Below, in pieces: positions 56,580-64,000 of a DNA stretch of 64,000 nucleotides. Position 1 is the first letter of the stretch. The number at the start of each line of letters is the position of its first letter. Position numbers and translations under genes: made by a program. The notes beneath the pieces are model-generated. The model did no database searches and was not told the origin of the DNA. It saw only the letters and a program-made list of their open reading frames with translations. This stretch comes from SR-FBR-E99 sp963732365 (GTDB lineage Bacteria > Bacteroidota > Bacteroidia > Bacteroidales > VadinHA17). Location of the stretch: contig CAVSZC010000004.1 in NCBI GenBank assembly GCA_963732365.1, forward strand, positions 62,001 through 126,000. The letters are read 5' to 3'.

Positions 56580-56986
56580 TGTATAAAATTATCATAGTTT
56601 CTGATATAATCATCGTTATCATATTTGGCTGATGCCAAAACCAAGCAGATGGCACCTGAAGAAAAATTGATTATTTCTCTCCATATCCCAGGGACAACAA
56701 GAAGTCCAAAATATGGCTGATTAAGTTGGACAACCTTTTTGTATTGTCCATCATCAATTATAACATCAAAACATCCGCTTGCAGCAACTATAAGTTGATG
56801 AAGCTTTTTATGAGCATGCCCTCCTCTCTGTGAGCCACCTGGTACATCATATAGGTAATACACTCTTTTGATGTTAAAAGGTTGGCTCCTCCCATTTTCT
56901 ACAATAGTAATGTTTCCAGATGGATTGTGTATTTTAGTCAACTCAATAACGTTACAGCCCTGAATGTTTGAGATTAAGCCATTCAT
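56561..56986 (-). CDS. FdtA/QdtA-like dTDP-6-deoxyhexose 3,4-ketoisomerase (second copy)
   Basis: A 141-residue cupin of the WxcM/FdtA family. FNIKRVYYLYDVPGG, RGGHAHK (both histidines present) and ASGCFDVIIDDG are the family landmarks. It should isomerise dTDP-4-keto-6-deoxyglucose to the 3-keto sugar, the substrate for the aminotransferase at 54005. It overlaps the first copy by 4 bases (ATGA). Confidence 0.88.
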   Translation of the reverse strand: MNGLISNIQGCNVIELTKIHNPSGNITIVENGRSQPFNIKRVYYLYDVPGGSQRGGHAHKKLHQLIVAASGCFDVIIDDGQYKKVVQLNQPYFGLLVVPGIWREIINFSSGAICLVLASAKYDNDDYIRNYDNFIQWKSFR

Positions 56987-57381
56987 AAGTTTTTCATCTT
57001 TTTAAACTTCTCAAAATCATAGATATAATCTTCAATGTCATAACAGGTAGATGCGATGATAAGGGCTAATGAGTTGGTGGAAAAGTCTTCAAGAAGACGC
57101 CACATCATTTTTGGTACAAATACCCCATAATAGGACCTGTTCAGAAAAAATCTATGCTCATTTCTGCCATCGTGTAATACTACTTGAAAACTACCCGAGA
57201 GTGCAACAATAAACTCATCTGTATTTTTGAAAGCATGGCCCCCTCGATACTCCCCACCAGGAACGTCATATATCCAATATACCCTTTTAATTTTAAAGGG
57301 CAGGTGGGTATCCTCCTCAATCAGTGACAGATTTCCTCTCGGATCAAGAAACTTTGGAAGGTTTTGTAAATAAGCATTCAT
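56983..57381 (-). CDS. FdtA/QdtA-like ketoisomerase homologue (first copy, variant active site)
   Basis: A 132-residue cupin clearly related to the next gene: FKIKRVYWIYDVPGG, RGGHAFK and ALSGSFQVVLHDG. The second histidine of the RGGHAHK motif is Phe here. It may be a non-catalytic partner, or have a different stereochemical outcome. It is the first gene of the minus-strand train. A region of 201 bases to the next gene contains the probable promoter. Confidence 0.85.
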   Translation of the reverse strand: MNAYLQNLPKFLDPRGNLSLIEEDTHLPFKIKRVYWIYDVPGGEYRGGHAFKNTDEFIVALSGSFQVVLHDGRNEHRFFLNRSYYGVFVPKMMWRLLEDFSTNSLALIIASTCYDIEDYIYDFEKFKKMKNL

Positions 57382-57582
57382 ATCCGAATATTGATTTCAT
57401 GATTATTCCCTAAATGTATTTTAAATTAAAGATAGTGATAAAACTTACCAGAAATAGCCTGCTTACAACCTCTTAACCGAGCATTAATGCGTATAGAATA
57501 TGTTATCCCGATGATAAACTCTTACCCTTCAATTATCCTGGTCGCTTGCCCTGCAAGGGGTAACACCTCCAAAAACGTAACA

Positions 57583-60500
57583 CTATCTTACAAGATACAT
57601 AGGAACCGCTTCTTTTGAACCTGGTGTTTTCAATACCAAATAATATGCCCCTGAAGTCAAATTTTCCGGTGTCCATGTAAGGCTATACCTCCCCGCACTT
57701 TGATATTGATTAACCAAAACCTTAACTTGCTTTCCCACGCTGTTATAAACCTCCAAAATAATATGGCTCTCTCGCTCCAATTCATATTCAATCCGTGTGA
57801 ATTCATTAAATGGATTGGGGTAATTCTGGTATAACTTAACATTCTTAATCGAGGTTGTAGCGGATTCTATTCTCAAACTCTTATTTGACACACTGCTGAA
57901 CATGACTTCTGCCCATTCTATATCAGCAATAGGAAATCCACTAGACGACCCGCCTGCAACGATTCCTAACCTTGGATTGGTTAAATACTTCACTATTGTT
58001 TCACCAATCTGATTCCAATCAGACCCATTTAATGAATAATAAGCAAAAACTTCATTCGTCGATTGATCTCGGTCAAGCCTATAATAAAGATTGGAGGTGC
58101 TGGTCAAATTTACAGAGTAAGATGTTGGGTAAGATGCTCCATCCTCACTTACTAATGCCATTATTTGCCCATCATTAAATCCTCTTGACAACTCAATATA
58201 ATTATTATCATCCTGATAAGCGATTAAACTTACCGATTGATAGTTTTGTGTCGGAGCAAAAGCTGCGACCTTCAATCTAATACTGGTCCATGTTGTAGGT
58301 AAATCACGGAATAGTGAATTCCTTGTATCATTTAAACCTAGCCATAAACTCCCTAGATCTACTGGTATTCTAATAACCCCAGGATGTAATTCTTGGTCGA
58401 ACGAAACTACTGCTCCCTCTGTTTGTTCAGTATTTCGAGGCCCACCTGAGGCACTTTCAGCGATGAAATCCCATCCATCAGTTAACAAACTATTCCGGTC
58501 AGGGTAGATGAAATCAAAATGCAGCATACCGGAAGGAGTAACAGAAAGGCTAACATTCTTTGTTTGAGGAGAATTAAAGGCATCATCTGAGGAAATTACA
58601 AGGGTGTTGCTATAGTCCCCCACAGACAGTCCTGAACTATTTACGGATACTGTTATTGTTTGATTTCCTGTACCAGATACCGGACTGACTGATAGCCAAT
58701 TTGAATTACTACTTAATGTTACAATCCAATTAAGTTCGGCAGGAAGATTAGATGAGATCGTAAATGTTTGGCTTGAAGAGTTCTCTCCCTCCATAATATT
58801 AAAGATAAGTGGATTCGGGCTTAATATTATCCGAGGTATGGATTCATCAAGATAATTTACCTCTACTGATTTTTCTACACCAGGTTCCAATCTAATGTTA
58901 GTCAGTAAAACGATGTTTCCATTAATATCCTTTAACTGATAAGGATTTGCAACTCCTGCTATTAAAACATTCTCTGTAATCCTGACATCATCGATATCAA
59001 TCATAAGTGTGGTAACATCATCCGAATTAAAAGAATCTTCAAAGTCCCTTATCGGTGATGATGGGATTGATAGCCTTGTTGCATTGAAACCAATTCCTTC
59101 AGAATCTGAACTGAAATTTGTCAGGATCATCCTCTCCCTTTGATAAATATATTTGACTACTTTTCCAATGGATGTAACCCAGATATTTTTATTTCGTGCG
59201 TAATAAATGGCACCATCATCAAGCATACTTTCGTGCAACACCAGATTGAACCATTTATGCTCCGTAATGGCCAGGTCTACAACAGTTCTTAGGTCAGATG
59301 GAGGAAATGGTTCATGATTATGAGAATTATAGCTCTTCAGATTCATAAAATTCTCAGGATTCGGGTCTTCTAATTGATTGAAATTATATCCACGGGCCGC
59401 CAAAAAATATTCAGAAGCGACTCCTTCCATGTGGTAGTTTGAGACCCCGCAAGGCCAGGCTAATGTTATAAGATCCTCGTAAGGCTGAGGTGTGTTAGCT
59501 GCAATGCCTTGAATGCTTTGTTCAATTTCACGTGATCTTAAAATACTCTCAGGGTAAGTAGTGGTACAATCATGATCAGTAAGATGTGAACCTAGCTCCA
59601 TTCCGGCATTATAAAATGTAGTATAATATGGTGGCGGTGTGAGTCCGTTGGAATAATATGAACCCGTAAAGCCGCTGGTTTGAAGTTCGGTAAATGCTGT
59701 TGCATCCCCATTATCAACTGAAACACTCATTACACCTGCAAAATCGGCTAACCAGTCAGTAGCTCTGACGGGCATGTCCTCATTTATAATCACTGTTATC
59801 GGAACCACAACAGGTGGTAGTATTGATAATGGTGAGGTTACTGTGATGTTTCCAATATGTACTCCGCGAGACATCCCGCTAGTATTTACACCTACCTGAA
59901 TCTTCCCTTCCGTTACTCCACTTTGTATGTTCGGTAGTAACCAGGGAACATCTGTTGTTTGACTCCATGGAATAGATCTGTCAAGTGTAGTATAAACATA
60001 TACAGACTGAACGTCAGTTATTGCTTGCCCCTGAATGGCGTTGAATACAATATCTTTTGGATACGCATGAAGTTCATCAGCACTCATAGTTTCTATTTCC
60101 ACCCATGCTATATCTGCATCAGGCAGTCCAGATTGCGATCCACCGCAAATTATACCAAGACGAGGACTTCTCGGCAACCTTTGTAATGTACTGCCTAGCT
60201 GGATCCAATCGGTACCATTCAATGAATAGAAAGAACCTATCTCTTCAGTGAAAGCATTGCGATCCAATCGCAGGTAAAGATCGACTATCGCATTTTCATT
60301 TAATGAACTTAAAGTCTGTGGTCCTCCCAACTCTTCAGATGTGAAAAGAATTCTATTAATATCATTGAAGGACCTGGATATCATTATATAATTATTATCA
60401 TTCTGGTAATACATTAAGCCTGCAGACTGATAATTTTGTAATGGATTAAACCTTGAAATTTTTAGCCTAATGCTGGACCATGTTGACGGCAAATCTCGGA

Positions 60501-63500
60501 AAAGAGTGTTCCGGGAATTATTTAAATCTCCCCAAATATCCCCCTCATCAACAGGAATTCTTAGTACCCCAGGGTGAGCCTGCTGATCATAGGATACGAC
60601 AGCTCCGGTCACCGACTCTGTGTTTCGGGGTTCATAAGCCACATTCTTACCAATAAAATCCCAACCATCAGCAATCAGGCTAGCCCGATCAGGATATGTG
60701 AAATCATAATGGTAACTATTCAGTGTTGTAACTGTTACTGTTACTGGTACTCCAAGATTAACTGCCTGACATCCATGAGAATCAGTCAGGGCTGTTATCT
60801 CATATGTGTATATGCCGGAAATGAGATTTCCGGTCGAAATGGCTGAACCGCTTACATAATCTCTGATCTCAGTTTGTGGAATACCATTCCGGGAATAATT
60901 AAGAGTATAGGGCGGGATACCACCAACAATAACTGTATTGATATCGGTTGACTCGTTATTCTCTATGGTAATGTTTCCAAACAGTTGAGCCTGAATATTC
61001 TCAACAGAAACACGTACTGTATCGCTATATTCCGGACCAATCAATCCGCTGACAACTCCTCTCCTGTACCATGTGGTCTGACTCAAAGCAGGCGGTGAGT
61101 AACCCGTAGATGTGGCTCCAACAATATCTGTCCAAAAAATACTGTCAGCCGAGCTTTGCCATTGATACCTGTAATCGCCCATACCGCCCATTACAGGGGT
61201 AAGTTCGGTCAAGGGTTCTGGGACATTACCTCCGCATATCAACTGAGATGTACCAATTGTTCCGGCGTTGGCTATCTCTGATCCTGAAAAGGCAAAAACC
61301 ACATCACGGTAATAACAGCTGTTTCCCGATACGTATATCGGGACCCCTCCGGATGCGGTTGTATATACACCCCGCTGGTAACTGAGATATCTACCGTGTG
61401 CATAGGGCAAGATATTCGGCCTGTACATAAAGTAATTATCACTGCTCGCTGAAATACTTATTATGTACGTGCCCCCGCCGCTGACTGCTACCGGGGCAGG
61501 AAACGAATATTCCCTCCATCCCTGGTAACCCGAACTAAAGTTCCATGTATAAGGGCCTGATAATAATGTATATGATGTCCCATTGTAGGACCATAACCTT
61601 ACCGTATGATCGCCGCCTTCATTCATGTGACTGTACAACCTGGCTTTTGTGATATAACCGTCTTCCATTACCTGGAATTCACTCCCCAACTCGAAAAACA
61701 GGTTGTTCTGTATATAAACAGGTACCTCCGACCTGAACAAAGAGTCTACAGGCAGATAAATACCCAATACTGTTATCATTACAGGTTCACTTGCAACAGG
61801 CTCAAGAGTACCACTGCCTACCATGCGCCTGTACCAGGTGCTCGCACTAAGCGCCGGAGGTGAGTATCCCGATGACGTGGCTCCGGCTATATCTGCCCAT
61901 ACTGTCCCGTCACCTGATGCCTGCCACTGGTAACTGTAATCACCAGTGCCTCCTGTTGCCGGTGACAGCTCTGTCAAAGGTTCCGGTGCAGTATTGTAAC
62001 TTATCGTCTGGGAAGTCCCTATCATACCAGCTGACAGTACAGACCCACCCTCCATGGCAAAAACCACATCACGGTAATAACAGCTGTTTCCCGATACGTA
62101 TATCGGGACCCCTCCGGATGTTGTTGTATATACACCCCGCTGGTAACTGAGATATCTACCGTGTGCATAGGGCAAGATATTCGGCCTGTACATAAAGTAA
62201 TTATCACTGCTCGTTGAAATACTTATTATGTACGTGCCCCCGCCGCTGACTGCTACCGGGGCAGGAAACGAATATTCCCTCCATCCCTGGTAACCCGAAC
62301 TAAAGTTCCATGTATAAGGGCCTGATAATAATGTATATGATGTTCCATTGTAGGACCATAACCTTACCGTATGATCGCCGCCTTCATTCATGTGACTGTA
62401 CAACCTGGCTTTTGTGATATAACCGTCTTCCATTACCTGGAATTCACTCCCCAACTCGAAAAACAGGTTGTTCTGTATATAGACAGGTACCTCCGACCTG
62501 AACAAAGAGTCTACAGGCAGATAAATACCCAATACTGTTATCATTACAGGTTCACTTGCAACAGGCTCAAGAGCACCACTGCTTACCATGCGCCTGTACC
62601 AGGTGCTCGCACTAAGCGCCGGAGGTGAGTATCCCGATGACGTGGCTCCGGCTATATCTGCCCATACAGTCCCGTCACCTGATGCCTGCCACTGGTAACT
62701 GTAATCACCAGTGCCTCCTGTCGCCGGTGACAGCTCTGTCAAAGGTTCCGGTGCAGTATTGTAACTTATCGTCTGGGAAGTCCTTATCATACCTGCTGAC
62801 AGTACAGACTCACCCTCCATGGCAAAAACCACATCACGGTAATAACAGCTGTTTCCCGATACGTATATCGGGACCCCTCCGGATGCGGTTGTATATACAC
62901 CCCGCTGGTAACTGAGATATCTACCGTGTGCATAGGGCAAGATATTCGGCCTGTACATAAAGTAATTATCACTGCTCGTTGAAATACTTATTATGTACGT
63001 GCCCCCGCCGCTGACTGCTACCGGGGCAGGAAACGAATATTCCCTCCATCCCTGGTAACCCGAACTAAAGTTCCATGTATAAGGGCCTGATAATAATGTA
63101 TATGATGTTCCATTGTAGGACCATAACCTTACCGTATGATCGCCGCCTTCATTCATGTGACTGTACAACCTGGCTTTTGTGATATAACCGTCTTCCATTA
63201 CCTGGAATTCACTCCCCAACTCGAAAAACAGGTTGTTCTGTATATAAACAGGTACCTCCGACCTGAACAAAGAGTCTACAGGTAGATAAATACCCAATAC
63301 TGTTATCATTACAGGTTCACTTGCAACAGGCTCAAGAGTACCACTGTTTACCATGCGCCTGTACCAGGTGCTCGCACTAAGCGCCGGAGGTGAGTATCCC
63401 GATGACGTGGCTCCGGCTATATCTGCCCATACTGTCCCGTCACCTGATGCCTGCCACTGGTAACTGTAATCACCAGTGCCTCCTGTTGCCGGTGACAGCT

Positions 63501-63642
63501 CTGTCAAAGGTTCCGGTGCAGTATTGTAACTTATCGTCTGGGAAGACCCTATCATACCGGGGTTTAATAGGGTGGACTGAGATATTCCCTCCTGCAGGCT
63601 GCACAGAGAGACTGCGAATATTATTAACCATCTGAACTTCAT
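57583..63642 (-). CDS. T9SS-secreted multidomain protein with polysaccharide-deacetylase-like domain
   Basis: 2019 residues. A signal peptide ends near EGISQ. Three near-identical 255-residue repeats (about 29-793) each hold an Ig-like part (SYQWQASGDGTVW) and a DUF4082-like part (GDHTVRLWSYNG ... YRDVVFA). A partial fourth Ig unit, another Ig-like domain and a concanavalin-like domain (HYDFTYPDRASL...) follow. Then come a BACON-like domain and, at about 1300-1540, a NodB-like domain with VDNGD and SHLTDHD (His-x3-His). A second BACON-like and a second concanavalin-like domain precede the sorting domain (QNYPNPFNEFTRIEYEL). The product should be displayed on the cell surface and could deacetylate the adjacent locus's polymer. 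Confidence 0.85.
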   Translation of the reverse strand: MKFRWLIIFAVSLCSLQEGISQSTLLNPGMIGSSQTISYNTAPEPLTELSPATGGTGDYSYQWQASGDGTVWADIAGATSSGYSPPALSASTWYRRMVNSGTLEPVASEPVMITVLGIYLPVDSLFRSEVPVYIQNNLFFELGSEFQVMEDGYITKARLYSHMNEGGDHTVRLWSYNGTSYTLLSGPYTWNFSSGYQGWREYSFPAPVAVSGGGTYIISISTSSDNYFMYRPNILPYAHGRYLSYQRGVYTTASGGVPIYVSGNSCYYRDVVFAMEGESVLSAGMIRTSQTISYNTAPEPLTELSPATGGTGDYSYQWQASGDGTVWADIAGATSSGYSPPALSASTWYRRMVSSGALEPVASEPVMITVLGIYLPVDSLFRSEVPVYIQNNLFFELGSEFQVMEDGYITKARLYSHMNEGGDHTVRLWSYNGTSYTLLSGPYTWNFSSGYQGWREYSFPAPVAVSGGGTYIISISTSSDNYFMYRPNILPYAHGRYLSYQRGVYTTTSGGVPIYVSGNSCYYRDVVFAMEGGSVLSAGMIGTSQTISYNTAPEPLTELSPATGGTGDYSYQWQASGDGTVWADIAGATSSGYSPPALSASTWYRRMVGSGTLEPVASEPVMITVLGIYLPVDSLFRSEVPVYIQNNLFFELGSEFQVMEDGYITKARLYSHMNEGGDHTVRLWSYNGTSYTLLSGPYTWNFSSGYQGWREYSFPAPVAVSGGGTYIISISASSDNYFMYRPNILPYAHGRYLSYQRGVYTTASGGVPIYVSGNSCYYRDVVFAFSGSEIANAGTIGTSQLICGGNVPEPLTELTPVMGGMGDYRYQWQSSADSIFWTDIVGATSTGYSPPALSQTTWYRRGVVSGLIGPEYSDTVRVSVENIQAQLFGNITIENNESTDINTVIVGGIPPYTLNYSRNGIPQTEIRDYVSGSAISTGNLISGIYTYEITALTDSHGCQAVNLGVPVTVTVTTLNSYHYDFTYPDRASLIADGWDFIGKNVAYEPRNTESVTGAVVSYDQQAHPGVLRIPVDEGDIWGDLNNSRNTLFRDLPSTWSSIRLKISRFNPLQNYQSAGLMYYQNDNNYIMISRSFNDINRILFTSEELGGPQTLSSLNENAIVDLYLRLDRNAFTEEIGSFYSLNGTDWIQLGSTLQRLPRSPRLGIICGGSQSGLPDADIAWVEIETMSADELHAYPKDIVFNAIQGQAITDVQSVYVYTTLDRSIPWSQTTDVPWLLPNIQSGVTEGKIQVGVNTSGMSRGVHIGNITVTSPLSILPPVVVPITVIINEDMPVRATDWLADFAGVMSVSVDNGDATAFTELQTSGFTGSYYSNGLTPPPYYTTFYNAGMELGSHLTDHDCTTTYPESILRSREIEQSIQGIAANTPQPYEDLITLAWPCGVSNYHMEGVASEYFLAARGYNFNQLEDPNPENFMNLKSYNSHNHEPFPPSDLRTVVDLAITEHKWFNLVLHESMLDDGAIYYARNKNIWVTSIGKVVKYIYQRERMILTNFSSDSEGIGFNATRLSIPSSPIRDFEDSFNSDDVTTLMIDIDDVRITENVLIAGVANPYQLKDINGNIVLLTNIRLEPGVEKSVEVNYLDESIPRIILSPNPLIFNIMEGENSSSQTFTISSNLPAELNWIVTLSSNSNWLSVSPVSGTGNQTITVSVNSSGLSVGDYSNTLVISSDDAFNSPQTKNVSLSVTPSGMLHFDFIYPDRNSLLTDGWDFIAESASGGPRNTEQTEGAVVSFDQELHPGVIRIPVDLGSLWLGLNDTRNSLFRDLPTTWTSIRLKVAAFAPTQNYQSVSLIAYQDDNNYIELSRGFNDGQIMALVSEDGASYPTSYSVNLTSTSNLYYRLDRDQSTNEVFAYYSLNGSDWNQIGETIVKYLTNPRLGIVAGGSSSGFPIADIEWAEVMFSSVSNKSLRIESATTSIKNVKLYQNYPNPFNEFTRIEYELERESHIILEVYNSVGKQVKVLVNQYQSAGRYSLTWTPENLTSGAYYLVLKTPGSKEAVPMYLVR
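61000..63558 (-). repeat. Three near-identical 765-bp tandem repeats plus a partial fourth
   Basis: The unit boundaries fall near 63558, 62793, 62028 and 61263, all 765 bases apart. The three full units differ at only a small number of positions (for example GMIG against GMIR, and TTASGG against TTTSGG). The fourth unit keeps only the Ig-like part and is clearly diverged. Such identity points to very recent duplication or continuing recombination. Confidence 0.93.
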
Positions 63643-64000
63643 AATTTTTAAAATTATTTATGCCGAAATTTAGTGCTTAGAATCAGACTCTAAAAGGATA
63701 ATTTGACGAATGATTATTATGGGAAATTCCCATAGTCAAAAAATAGGTTGTCTTTACCTAAGAAATTATTAATCTTGTCATCAAAATATTCAACTTGGTC
63801 AAAATTGATTTGAAGAATTTTTCTTAGTTAATATTACACGAACGTAAATCAATATTAAACCAATATTACAATCATATAACTTTTTGATCAATTATACCCC
63901 ACCCAGACCAAGTGAGCTGGCTAATACTATCACCAATGACGGTCTATATTTTTTCTATCATATACGCATCCTGACCAGGCAATTAATCCTATGAAACTAA
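63643..64000. other. AT-rich upstream region of the large surface-protein gene
   Basis: 358 bases up to the window end with no gene that I can support. It is AT-rich and probably contains the promoter of the minus-strand surface-protein gene. No repeat of the 9-18 kb families is present. Confidence 0.45.

Noticed and set aside
57520..57582. Small CTTGCCCTGCAAG inverted repeat after the large surface-protein gene as a terminator
   Set aside because: The stem is only about five base pairs and no T-tract follows on the minus strand, so I do not call it.
1..64000. tRNA, rRNA or other structured RNA genes
   Set aside because: No cloverleaf-like or rRNA-like stretch was recognised in any intergenic region. 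A tRNAscan or Infernal search would be needed to be certain.

Overview
The window reads as a chromosomal segment of a Bacteroidota bacterium, probably of the Bacteroidales/Marinilabiliales type. The evidence is type IX secretion (T9SS) C-terminal sorting domains, a PorP/SprF protein, a MraY with the long Bacteroidota insert, a glycine-lipid acyltransferase pair, a long PurF variant and a GxxExxY-family gene. Base composition looks clearly higher in GC up to about 18 kb and AT-rich from about 23 kb on (judged by eye, not computed).

Region 1 (1-9.2 kb, minus strand) is the division and cell wall (dcw) cluster in the order mraZ-rsmH-ftsL-like-ftsI-murE-mraY-murD-ftsW-murG. The genes overlap or nearly touch. 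Upstream of mraZ lie four pentamers at an exact 10-base period, which look like a MraZ operator.

Region 2 (9.2-18.3 kb) holds ordinary genes: a GxxExxY protein, glsA, glsB, a purF variant, a SPOR protein, a YebC/PmpR regulator, miaB and a PflX-type radical SAM protein. Almost every gap is filled with short palindromic repeats of several families. One family, a double hairpin of about 60 bases, also sits inside miaB and inside the radical SAM gene. It keeps both reading frames open but is read in a different frame in each.

Region 3 (18.3-26.4 kb) is a T9SS surface module. A very large secreted protein has 13 Ig-like (BIG2) repeats and a one-base frameshift in a poly-G tract. It stands divergent to a PorP/SprF gene and a PD40/double-SPOR-like gene.

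Region 4 (26.8-57.4 kb) is an exopolysaccharide locus built as two converging gene trains that meet at 43.45-43.49 kb. The plus-strand train carries the initiating sugar transferase and an unusual acylation-like block: acyl carrier protein, asparagine-synthase-like protein, NAD-synthase-like protein, AMP-forming ligase, SGNH-like lipoprotein, MBOAT acyltransferase and membrane SGNH protein. Wza-like and Wzc-like export proteins follow; the Wzc-like gene is frameshifted. A second T9SS protein related to the N-terminus of the Region 3 giant lies inside this region on the opposite strand. The minus-strand train carries two tandem FdtA-like ketoisomerases, FemAB-like and GNAT transferases, a sugar aminotransferase, a Wzx flippase, five glycosyltransferases, a TagA/WecG transferase, a Gfo/Idh/MocA oxidoreductase, a TIM-barrel-like protein and UDP-GlcNAc 2-epimerase. 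I see no convincing Wzy polymerase.

Region 5 (57.6-63.6 kb) is a 2019-residue T9SS-secreted protein with three near-identical 255-residue tandem repeats and an internal polysaccharide-deacetylase-like domain. It may act on the neighbouring polysaccharide. The best candidate for an undescribed system is the carrier/ligase/MBOAT/SGNH block at 30.8-38.8 kb, which has the parts list of a Dlt pathway plus two ATP-dependent amide-forming enzymes.
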